Positions 12,881 to 22,935 of a stretch of 64,000 bases of DNA are shown here, piece after piece. Below the pieces are notes generated by a model that made no database searches, had not been told where the DNA came from, and saw only the letters and a list, made by a program, of their open reading frames with translations. Position 1 is the first letter of the stretch; each line of letters opens with the position of its first letter. Both the position numbers and the translations under genes were made by a program. This stretch comes from Labyrinthula sp. Ha (Eukaryota; Sar; Bigyra; Labyrinthulida; Labyrinthulaceae). Where the stretch lies: assembly GCA_015227615.1 (NCBI GenBank), contig JAALGZ010000007.1, positions 1,798,001-1,862,000 of the forward strand. The letters run 5' to 3'.

Positions 12881-13230
12881 GATACATATTCAGAAATCCC
12901 TCTGCAAGAGCTTATAAGAAAAATGAGGTTAAATAACTTAAGCTAATTTTAACTTCCTCAAAATAAAACATATTTGTTCGCGATAGCGAAGGTTTTACAT
13001 AATCTTCACATAGAAATGCTTGTATCTTTGCTCAAACTCATATTTGGGAAAGTTAGATACATATTAAGAAAGCTCTCTGCAAGAGCTTCTAAGATAAGTA
13101 AAGTTAATTAACTTAAACTAATTTTAACATCCTGGAAACAAAATATATTTGTTCGCGATACCGAAGATTTTGCATAATCTTCATATAGAAATGCTTGTAT
13201 CTTTGCTCAAACTCCTTTTCAGAAAAGCTA
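12881..13230. repeat. Tandem duplication, 2 copies of about 175 bp
   Basis: The segment starting GATACATATT at 12881 recurs at 13056 with scattered differences. Both copies hold CTCTGCAAGAGCTT, TTTGTTCGCGATA and a stretch ending CTTTGCTCAAACTC. The duplication lies inside the left part of the hAT element and may date from before its insertion. Confidence 0.8.
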
Positions 13231-15704
13231 TAGTATATCTTTGGAAAGGTATTTTGATTTCCCATGCACTCAAAAAAGGTAGTTTAGTTTTTTAAGAAGT
13301 TACTCACGAGTTATGTGCGTTTTAGTATCCGAATATCAAGGCAAAATTAAGCTTAGGAAATTTTTCTTCAGTAAAAGTCATTTATCTCAGTCAATACTTC
13401 GTCTTTTTGAATCAAATAAAATTCTAAAATGCTTTAAATATTAATTCTTAAAATATTATAGCTTTTCTATTTTACTTTACTTGAAAATACTAGGGTTAAA
13501 CTATGTATTTCCATTTTTGAAGAATGTTGGTTAATTTTATATCATATTTTTATTTTTCTTGTATCTTGCTTAATTTTTATGCAAAGCATTATTGTAATTT
13601 ATAAGACTTATTTTAAAAGTTTTTTCTAGCCGCTGGTTTTTAAATTTTTTGTTTTTGAGATCTGAAAGATAACTTTCTAGTCTGCTATTTTCACATCACT
13701 CTGTATCTTAGATGAATTTGTAAATAAATGTAAAGCTTATTTCTCAGTGAATTTTTTGAGTTATGAAAAAAAAATACGATTTTGGAAAGTTCCATCAAAT
13801 ATCTTTGTAACCACATAAGATAATATAGGATTTAAGAAAAATAAATTTGCGTTGAACGCAAAATATCACCAAAATATGGCACACCCATTTTATATCGATC
13901 AGAAAACAATCAAGAAAAAGGTTACACCATCTCTGTAAATTGTCAATGATAGCTCTTATATTTAACTTTTACCTAGAATCAAACAATAGTGTTTTATTCT
14001 ATTTGTTATTACAGGGTGTTCAAAACTTTATCAACGATTTTTTCAAAAATGCAGTATAATGGGCATAGAATCAAGAATACCTTTTCAACTCTTCTACAAA
14101 GCTCAAAACATATCTTAAGCTGAGCCTAGTACTTACTCACATAAAAAATCATAGGCTTAAAATAATAAAAGTATAAAAAAACCACGATTACTGAAAATAA
14201 AGCATATAGTATTTGTTACCTTTTGTCACGAAATCTTCCTCAAATACAATATTATCACCAACAATATGTTTCACATTAAAAAAACCTTTCCAACCATATA
14301 TTTTGTCAGGGTGTTTGATAAGGATGAGTACTTTAAACCCTAAAAAATGCTAATTTTAAGGGTCCTTTTCACTAAGTTTAGAGATCTCTAAAAAAACATA
14401 CATTTAAACGTAACATCATGAAGAACAACTCTATAGATGATCTAATTCTTCTCAGACCCTAAATATTAACCATATCTAACTTCTAAAACCATTTCAAAGG
14501 ATATTTTTTCTCTAGTTAACTGTGAATTAGCTAAACTTCACTCAGAAATGTCAAATGTTGAAAATCTGCACATCTGAAAATACGAAATCACCCAGTCTTG
14601 CTATAATCCCCTAAATTTTTGTACGAGGTAGCTCCAAACAACTAATAAACACGACCTGTAATCTTTAATTCTGTGTTTTAGGGTATTTTTAATTTTTTTT
14701 AAAGAAAAATCGATATTGGGCTAAAATGCTGTTTTTATCAACTTCAATCCCTGTAATACCTCAAGAAATACTCGTCTAGAGCCCAAACAGACTTCACCAG
14801 TCGAAAGAACAGATGAATTTAGGTCCAGAAACAACTTTGTTTCAGAATTGAGGTATTCTGTATAGACTTCCTAACAATGTATCCTATTTCTAAGATCTGA
14901 GAAACTCTGAAAAAGGATACCCTTAAATGTCAAATATTCCCGAATTGGTGATACCAAGTAGCAAAAAATCCTGAGAAATGGTATTTAACCAGAGGTATTG
15001 ATAATTTAGGGTGCCTCTGAGTTTTGTTCGAGGAAACTCCAAGAACTTCCCTATTAATCTCAGCAATAGTTATTTGGCTTATTTTCACTTTACTCCAAAC
15101 TCAACTTTAAAATAGTCAAAAATGAACTTCTAATAGGTCAAATATCAAGAAATTTGACTCTAACCTTATCTAGAACCAATTTATAGTAGATTAGAGGAGA
15201 AAAAATTAAAGTTTGAAGTTCTTATTGGTATTAATTATACAAATCTCTATCATATTACTGCAATTTCTTATATAAAAATACATGTTTTCTTAGCTTTTAC
15301 ATATGATAAAATGCTTAGGAGCACATATAAATTGACAAGGAGAATATCAGCATAAATTAAGCAAGATCTACGTTTTTAGTGTTCGTAAAAAGTCGTATTG
15401 TAGTCGTTTTTCTGACGTATTTATGGAAGAAGAGTGATATTTTTGTTTTTACAAGTTAAATACCTTGCTATTGTTTTTTTAAAACTTGGTACGTATAATT
15501 TTAAAAAGGAAATGTACTGATTCTTAATGGAGGTATTTATATGTCGCAACTCTAACCTTAACCTATTTAAAAACTCTCCTACTTTTTGATATGTTGATAT
15601 TTCACTTGTACTACAGTAAACTCAATATTACATTACCATTAAACCAACAAAACCAGAAGTCAGGAAATGATCTACCAAAATAATTAATTTTCTCATGCTT
15701 TTAA

Positions 15705-16310
15705 ATGACTGTGGGAAGCCAAGACTTCTTCAATAGTGGCTACTTTTGTAAAATTCTCCTTCTCGCTAGCTCTTCGGTCTTCACTTCTTACCTTCGCAAG
15801 TGCACGGATGTAGTTGAACAGGCACGCATTTTTAAGATTGCATCACCTTTAGACAAGAGGTGTAAGCTTTTTGCTCCTCCAGAAAGTGATAAATTCAAGG
15901 ATGTTGTTGAAGAAGTGGCGCTAGAGATGGATAAGGTCAAGAGTTTAGGTGGTGATGCTGCAGTGACTCAAGTTTTGAAGAAGAGCAAGTTGGATTTTGG
16001 CTTGCTGTTTGAAGATGGAGATAGTTCAAGACCAGCTGGGAATATTGAGCCAAGCCGTAGAGTGTTGTTGCGCTACTTGGATGTTGACGGCGTTGCGGGA
16101 AATGTTGACATTTGGGCATGGTGGAAAAATGCTGAACCGAGACTTCCAACGGTTGCAAAGGTCGCTAGAAAGTTTTTGGCGATTTAAACGAGCATTGTTA
16201 GCTCTGAAAGAAATTTTTCTCATGGTCGTTTTGAATATAGAGGCAAAGAGAACATGTCTGATGAAACTTTTATGATGAGGATGAATGCAAGAGAGTGGAT
16301 GAAGCTATAG
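15705..16310 (+). pseudogene. hAT transposase C-terminal remnant (dimerisation domain)
   Basis: The frame from 15705 shows hAT features: an ASPLDKRCKL segment (compare LDPRYK in hATs), then RVLLRYLDVDGVAG...IWAWWKNAEPRLPTVAKVARKFLAI, the typical YL...WW...P.lA.lAR.yLaI dimerisation block. A TAA at 16185 interrupts exactly where the family usually has Pro. The same frame continues with TSIVSSERNFSHGRFEYRGK, matching the conserved SSERxFS box, and ends with TAG at 16308-16310. The catalytic N-terminal two-thirds of a hAT transposase (BED finger, RNase H-like core) is not seen upstream. So this is a 5'-truncated remnant with one in-frame stop. Confidence 0.85.
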
Positions 16311-16968
16311 AAAAGTTATCTAATTAGGTTTTTTTGGGTTCTTTAATCTGTTAGCGCAGGTTTTCTCCCATTTTTAACTATTGAAAAATATTTTTTCATA
16401 ATTTTTACTTGTTTCCTATCCAAATTTAATTAAAAAATTGACCTCTTTTTGAAGATTTAACACACAAAAAGCTAGAATTATGCTTAAAAAACATTACTCT
16501 AGTGTCATTTCAGTTCATTTCGCCGATTTTTTCTACTTTGAGTTAATTTTAGCTTTTCTCCTCTCACTCAAATACTTCTCCCAGACATTGCAGCTCACCA
16601 AAATCTCGATCAAGTAGAAGACAGATAGTTTTGAACCTTCGAGGAGCAAATTATCCTTCTTCTTGTTTAAAACGTGCTTTTACTTCTTTTTGCACTACCT
16701 TTTTTGTTCGCACAAGGGGGTTTTCTGGACTTGTTTGGTTTTGACTTTGAACAGAAAAAGAAGATTTGGTGTTTGCTGAATTTCCCAAAAATATACCAGT
16801 ACGTACCGTTACTTAGCAGAATTAACAAAATTACCGTTAATTTTCCGGTAATTTTGTTTACCGCTAAGACTTCAATTTTGCTTACCGGTAATAACGGTAA
16901 GCAGAGTTAACAAAATCCTTACCGTTAACTAACGGTCAACCGTTTTGTTAAGAAACCCTAGTGATAAC

Positions 16969-19379
16969 GTGGATTGACTTGATTCTTTATCAAACGAATT
17001 GCAAGCTAAAGAAACGAGAGAAAATATTCTATCGTGAAATGCACATGAACAGTAGCAAATCAAAAAACGATTTATAGCCCAAAGAGAATTAACATAATTA
17101 TCTTGTTTACCGCTGTTTCACTTAAGAATTTGTTTAACAAGAATAAATATAAGTTAAACTTGACATGATCGAATTCTGATAGTAACTGTTATTCATAACA
17201 ACAAATTCTATCTATGTTATTATCCAAACGGAAGCATATTCTGCTCTAAATACACAAATTTACACTATTCTATAAATTTGAGATCTACAAAAGTTTGAAT
17301 AGAACTTTGTTCTTTGAATATGATGCTAAATACTCCCTCCAGATGATGAGCTATTTTCTAGGAATCTAATTAGGAAAAATGGAAGGTTGGAATGATATTA
17401 AGTAGTTTCATGTGAAATTTATTTAATTACTTCTGGCCGCAAAGCTTATTTCCATATACATAACTAAAATAGTATTTAATAACACTTAGTTTACCTTAAT
17501 AAATTTTCGAATAAAGTAAGAATAGCATGTGTTAGCTATATTGAATATTTTCTAAAAATCTCTAGACAGGGCTATATTTTTAGATATTAGATAAGTGTAG
17601 ATGTGATATCCTATGTGTTGTGTCTGAAGCTTACTGTCTGTAGTTTAACTAATGATTAAAAGTGAGAGATCAGATTAAGTTATTAAGCATTGAAAGTTTA
17701 TTTTTCCAACTAATCATGAATGAGAAGATTATAAATGTTAAGAAATATGAAATATCATAATCGATGTGTCGTGTGTTAGCGCGGTAGTGTTAAGCAACAT
17801 TTATTCTACTTGTAAGATTAACTAAGGCAACCTATGTAACTAAGCCTAGGAGTAATACCACGTCATTCTCAATGCCGTCTATTTAAATAGGCATGCAGAC
17901 AAATAGTTCAAAATTTAATTATGCTTTAGAGCCAGTTACTCATGGTACAAACTCAATGCTCCTAAAGCATTTAATGAATCACTGTTATTTGAATTGTTTA
18001 TTTCATCATGGCACTACAGTAACAAATGCATTGGGGGGTTAAGACATGCTCTTATGCTTAAGCATTAGCTTCAAAAATATTGAAATTTAATTATATCGCA
18101 AGACAAGATAGATCAGGTATTTTGAAGTGTTTTCCCAAATATTTCGGAGTACAAGCTCACTAACAACCAAAGAAGTACAACCAGGCAACTTAAAATTAGA
18201 CTATATGAATGATGCTTTTACTTCATAGCCAGTCTTATAATTAGCCCCAAATTGAACCTATATCGTTAGAAACATGCGGAATGGTAGCATGGCAACTATT
18301 TCTCCAATGATTGAGCTCAAAATTGATTACTTGTCTAGAACGTAGTCTACAATTAAATTCAACTGGCAACAAAGTTTACTAAAACAACTGATTAAATGAA
18401 ATTAATAACATGGTGACGAATATTCTTCTGTATGTATGAGTTAAGTCTTAAAAGAAACATTCTATACAGATTTTGTAGCCGATAAATGGTTGTGGAAACA
18501 GAATATACTTGTACGCGCCTGACGGCGTACACATAAACACGAAAATCAGATCCTTTAATGCTTTCTGCAGTTTTCTCATGACCTATCATTATGAAATACC
18601 CGTTCCGATAAAATAACAATCTAATTACTTAAATTTCTTGCAACCTCAATGAATCATGTCATTTTTTTCTGATTTGCCTATCAGCTGTGTGTTGGTACCT
18701 AATTAGCACAAGGTTTCATCTGGTGCAACTATAATCGGCTACTTATTAGAGTGAGTAAATTGTTTCTCGTGAAATCTAGAATCATATAAACGCGTAGAGA
18801 TCTTGCTATATCCAATAAAGTGGGCTAATAAGCTCTTTGAGCTAACTAGGGTGATTTAAAATACGAATTTCATGTTTCCAGTTTTTAAAATAAAGATATT
18901 GGTAGACGAATTTAAAAAAAAAGAGGTACATAATATTTCTATAACTTCTACATCTACAGAATCATACGTGTAACTTAATACAAAGACTCGATCATTTAAA
19001 TACCTCTCCTTTCCGTACGTCTCTTAGACCATATTTACAGGGCCGAACAACTTCTCTCAAACCTCATTAAAGTTAACAGCAAATGAAAAAAAGAAAAAAT
19101 TAAAATTTAACCAAATAATAAAAAAAATAATCTTTTTTTTTATCTCTTGTTTCAAAATAGCAGATCATGAAGTTTGTCTTTCTTATTTTAATCTTGTACT
19201 TCTTTACTAGAAGTGTACGAGTACCTCATGCCACGTCATCAAAGTAAATATAACCGTTTTTCTGAAAGACGAATACTGAAAAGAAGCTTCTGAATTTGAC
19301 TTTGATCACAGAAATTCCTTTAGACAAACCGTTGTAGAACTTATTTCTAATTAGAGAAAGTAAATATCGTAAAATTTGG
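16969..19379. other. Gene-free stretch before the 387-aa gene
   Basis: AT-rich, no gene recognised. A short ORF at 19168 begins with a hydrophobic MKFVFLILILYFF but stops after 26 codons and runs over the GCCACGTCAT element, so it is taken as non-coding. A related TACCACGTCATT lies near 17857. Confidence 0.4.
19228..19239 (+). promoter_or_regulatory. ATGCCACGTCAT element upstream of the 387-aa gene
   Basis: Identical 12-mer to that at 8204-8215, here about 140 bp upstream of ATG 19380 and in the same orientation as the gene. See the shared-motif finding. Confidence 0.45.
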
Positions 19380-20543
19380 ATGAAGTATAAGCTCACAGTT
19401 GTTAAGTTGGTATTGCTCTCCTTCAGCTGCAAGAGTTACGTAGATCAACTAAAGTTGCAAGCTCTTACAATTTCAGAAGAAGCGCTCTTAACTTATTTTA
19501 GCGAAATTATTGAAATTTATCATTTAGCACCTTTTTCAGTGCAAAAGTTATCTTTACTGCAGAAAATTGTCTCTCTAGAAAAATCTATTTCAACACCACG
19601 ATTTATTATTGAAGACCTAGAGTTAAAACCCACTCTTCTCTTTTTAAAGCTGAAGTTTAAGTGTTTAAAAATAGATCAAGATATAAAAAAGTTGGCGTTA
19701 GAACAAGACATCCAAAGAAAGATGAAATCAACTCAGGAATTAAAGATTAGCGAATACCTTGCCGGAAGCATGAACAGCGAGAACAAGAGAGAGACAACTT
19801 TGTCTTCATTTTCGCTATCAACTGGACAGAGAGTAAAGGAAAAACTTGTTAGAACTCAAAAATATCTCCCAACTTCGTATTATGAGAACTTATTGAAAAA
19901 GCTCGATCGTTCAATGACTTCACTAGAAGATTTAGTACAGTTCTGGGTAGACTGTAGGCAAAATGTAAGAGCATATCTTTTCTCAGAGACTAACCTAATA
20001 GAAAAAATACTGCAGTTGGAGCAATCTATTCTCCTTTGCTCAGACATACCAAAAAACATTCAAGATGATTCACTTCTTTCGAAATTCATTACTCAGAAGG
20101 TTTTAGCTGATTTAATTGATGCGAGTGAATTGCTGAACGGGTTAAGAGAAATTTCACATAAAGTCTCATCACTCTTTCAAAATTTGAAATCAAGTCTTTC
20201 TCATGGTAATGCGTTATTATTTTATGATTTTCAAATGCTACTTCGCGAGACTTATCAACAACTAGCACTGCAGATTCACAGCGAGCAACAAAAACTTGGG
20301 ATAATACTGTTAAATGCGCCAATTGAGAACATACAACCTTTTTTTATGGACCACATTGCCAAAATTGTCAAGCATGTTGAAAAAATCCAATCTCCAAGGC
20401 TTAAATTTATGCGGTATATGCTGAAGCGGGCTAATTCTTTAACAGCGGCGAATGCCGATCTATTCTGTTCTGAATATAAACGTGCCAAGAACTTGTTCCT
20501 GAGAAATACCAGCTGTGGTCGAAAGAACGTTTTTAGTTTATGA
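19380..20543 (+). CDS. Uncharacterised helical protein, 387 aa
   Basis: I do not recognise this protein. It opens with a hydrophobic stretch (LTVVKLVLLSFSC) that could be a signal peptide or anchor. The rest is Leu/Lys/Glu/Gln-rich and looks mostly alpha-helical, with coiled-coil-like runs around residues 60-130 and 190-330, and many Cys and Tyr but no zinc-like spacing. No repeat or catalytic motif is apparent. ATG 19380 is the first Met in the frame and lies about 140 bp after a GCCACGTCAT element. Its stop TGA (20541-20543) lies inside the last codons of the convergent GH31 gene, so the two coding regions overlap by 11 bp. Length and codon pattern support a real gene. Confidence 0.75.
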   Translation: MKYKLTVVKLVLLSFSCKSYVDQLKLQALTISEEALLTYFSEIIEIYHLAPFSVQKLSLLQKIVSLEKSISTPRFIIEDLELKPTLLFLKLKFKCLKIDQDIKKLALEQDIQRKMKSTQELKISEYLAGSMNSENKRETTLSSFSLSTGQRVKEKLVRTQKYLPTSYYENLLKKLDRSMTSLEDLVQFWVDCRQNVRAYLFSETNLIEKILQLEQSILLCSDIPKNIQDDSLLSKFITQKVLADLIDASELLNGLREISHKVSSLFQNLKSSLSHGNALLFYDFQMLLRETYQQLALQIHSEQQKLGIILLNAPIENIQPFFMDHIAKIVKHVEKIQSPRLKFMRYMLKRANSLTAANADLFCSEYKRAKNLFLRNTSCGRKNVFSL

Positions 20544-22935
20544 GTTGAAAGTTATAATCCTTCCTTATTTTCTCTCGCAGATTATATTTAATATTTACTC
20601 TTCCCTTCTCTTTGGCAGCATCCTGAAACAAAATCTCGCTGAAAGGAAGAATCATACCTGAGCAGAAAGAATCTTCGTAGAGCTCAGGACTCGATGAATT
20701 TCGCAAAACTGTCACATTGATATCCTTTATATCTAGTATCCCATCTGTTATATCTGAGGAAACACAAATCCTGAAGAATATATCTGAATCAGTTTCTTTT
20801 TCATACCACGAAAATGTATGGTGACCACTGCTGCTGCATAAAAACACAATCCTTCTATGAGGTATTGTAGGGTTGCCATCTTTGAATTCATCTGATAGAG
20901 TAACATAACCGGATTTATTACGTAGGAAAACTGGAATTCCTGTTTTTAACCCGTACAAAGGCGCTGATATTTGATGATACATTCCTCCAGCGAACCAATT
21001 CTTGGAAGAAAGATCCAGCCACTGTTCAGACTTACCTGGAAGGTAAACACTTTTTTTATCAACACCAGGTTCAAATACTCCAGACACTAGAAGAGATCTA
21101 CCCAGCATGAACTCGAAGGATTCAGACCATGTGATTTCATCTACAGCAGGAAACTCGTATGCTAGTAGTCTGCAGATGGGATTGTACTCTAAGTACGCCT
21201 CAATATAACAACTGTAGATTGTTGGAAGCAGTATGTGACGGAGTTTTATCATCCGCCTTATTTCTGAAAGGATTTTTTTATCCTGATGCTCAAACATCCA
21301 CGGGCTATTTACAGCGTAAATTGGATCTTCCACTTCTAGTTTTTTCCAGCTACTACTGTGAATTGTAAATCTCCCACCAAACCAAACACCGACTTGAACC
21401 CACCTTAGGAGCATTTCTTTGGATACCTTAGTACCAGTGAAGCCTCCAATGTCGAAGCCATTTCCTACCCAAAGACTCAACCCCAAACTGAGACTCATTG
21501 GAATGTTGTACTTCATAGTTTTCCAGCTCGTAGTATTATCACCTGACCAAGTTTGACTGGCGTAACGATGAATTCCCAGGCAGCCGGACCTCGATACCAC
21601 AAGTGCGTCTCTTTGGTTGAAGTTGCCACACAAGGTTTGCGCAGCCAGCGAACATTTGGACATGAGCAGAGTCTGCAGTTGTGGCCCTAGATCTAAAACA
21701 CTTCCCGCAGACGACATTATACTACCAGATGATACCTCATATTCATTATTGTCATTCCAAATACCACTGGCACCCAATTTCAATAATTGGCTTTGACAGC
21801 CGTCAATCCATTCTTTTCTACCTACTGCCGATGTGAAATCAAAGTATGAGCCCTCCTTAAATGTACCGGCATCGCCTTTCCAAAAGTATTGCCTAACTTC
21901 CTCTGGCGATATCAATAGTGCTTCGTTACAAACAAAATCAAACCTTGGATGAGAATTCAAGTACCAGGGTTTTACATTGGGTAAGACATGAACCCCTTTA
22001 GAAACAAAGTTTTTGAAGAGTTGTTCAGGTTCAGGGTAGTTTTCTTTGCTCCACGTAAACACATTTCTGTTACCACTATGTGACAAGGTATAGCCGGAGG
22101 AAAGATAAAACCCAGAACACGGAACCTCGAACCTCTCCTTACAAACTACCGGAAATTTACTTAGTTCTTCCTAAATATAAACCATAAGTGACCAAATTAC
22201 TTGAGCTTTAGGTAGGTCAGAGAGAAGCATTGAAGATGCCATGTACCCAAGTGACCAGACAGGAGGGAGCCTTGGTCTTCCAATCAAAAACTTTCCCGTT
22301 GACTTGACAATATCTTTCAAAGAATCACCAAGAAGTATGTAAAAGTCTAAGAAATTAGAGTCTACAGAAAAGGTTTTCTGTGAACCCTTGAAAGCAGAGA
22401 TCTTATTACCGAAATCAAAGGTGCAACGCGTAAGATGGTCATAGATAACTCCATAAGAAATCATTTCCCCATCAACTTGTTTTGACCCATAATATGTGGG
22501 AAAATGTTTATACAGCGATGTGCTGGAGTTCTTTGCGTCGTACCCCATTGAATCTGTTGTGTGCAACTCTATCTTCCGACCAAGCCTGTTTGCTTTACCT
22601 GCAGATTCACCGACCCCATAAATATAATCCTCTGATAAAACGCTGGAGTGGGTAAATCTTGATTGCCATCTTGATGCTCCAGTATGATACCCATATGCCT
22701 CAATAGGTGTGTCTTCAAGTATAACCATATTTTTTCTAAAATATCTGATGCAAAGTGGTCCTTTCTTGTTCAACGATATCACAGTATTTGATATAATACA
22801 TTTAATTTTATAGTACTCATTTAATTCTGTTAGTTTGCAAGGAGGAAGAGAATATCCAGATGTATCTAGACGATCTCTTCCCTCAAAATCTAGTTCGTTT
22901 GCTTCGTAGAGATTATGCTCTGGGCCGGATATCAT
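20533..22935 (-). CDS. GH31 alpha-glucosidase-family glycoside hydrolase
   Basis: Exons 22935-22201 and 22170-20533 give 790 residues. The intron falls before the helical block EELSKFPVVCKERFEVPCSG, which runs into FYLSSGYT and NVFTWSKENYPEPEQLF, a signature of one GH31 clade. Family marks: LPPVWSLGYMASS at the start of the (beta/alpha)8 barrel, the nucleophile segment GIWNDNNEYE (Asp about 385), the acid/base segment WSGDNTTSW (Asp about 456), and GNGFDIGGFTG after it. Both catalytic Asp are present. An N-terminal beta domain and C-terminal beta-sheet region are both there, so the enzyme looks complete. Substrate could be alpha-glucosides or reserve glucan; the exact specificity, and whether it is a lyase-like or transferase member, cannot be told. 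No clear signal peptide follows ATG 22935, so location is open. A GCCACGTCAT element lies about 330 bp upstream. Confidence 0.92.
22171..22200 (-). other. 30-nt spliceosomal intron in GH31 gene
   Basis: Minus-strand sequence begins GTAATTTGG and ends ATATTTAG. It lies between codons (phase 0) and is ten codons long; its final TAG is an in-frame stop when retained. Splicing joins DLPKAQ to EELSKFPVV, matching GH31 structure. Confidence 0.93.

Larger units (their letters stand above)
12313..16968. mobile_element. 4.6-kb hAT transposon copy with perfect target duplication
   Basis: Element 12321-16960 has terminal inverted repeats TAGGGTTTCTTAAC (14 bp perfect) and is flanked by the perfect 8-bp direct repeat GTGATAAC (12313-12320 and 16961-16968). 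Subterminal blocks at both ends repeat AACGGTAA/TTACCGTT motifs, including the shared block TTGCTTACCGGTAATAACGG. The only coding remnant is the C-terminal part of a hAT transposase at 15705-16310. The rest is AT-rich with no other recognisable gene, plus a 175-bp tandem duplication (12881-13230). The copy cannot encode a whole transposase and would need one in trans. Confidence 0.92.

Noticed and set aside
19168-19248. Short ORF with signal-peptide-like start before the 387-aa gene
   Set aside because: 26 codons only; joining it to the main ORF by 25-40-nt introns leaves in-frame stops, and it runs over the GCCACGTCAT promoter-like element.
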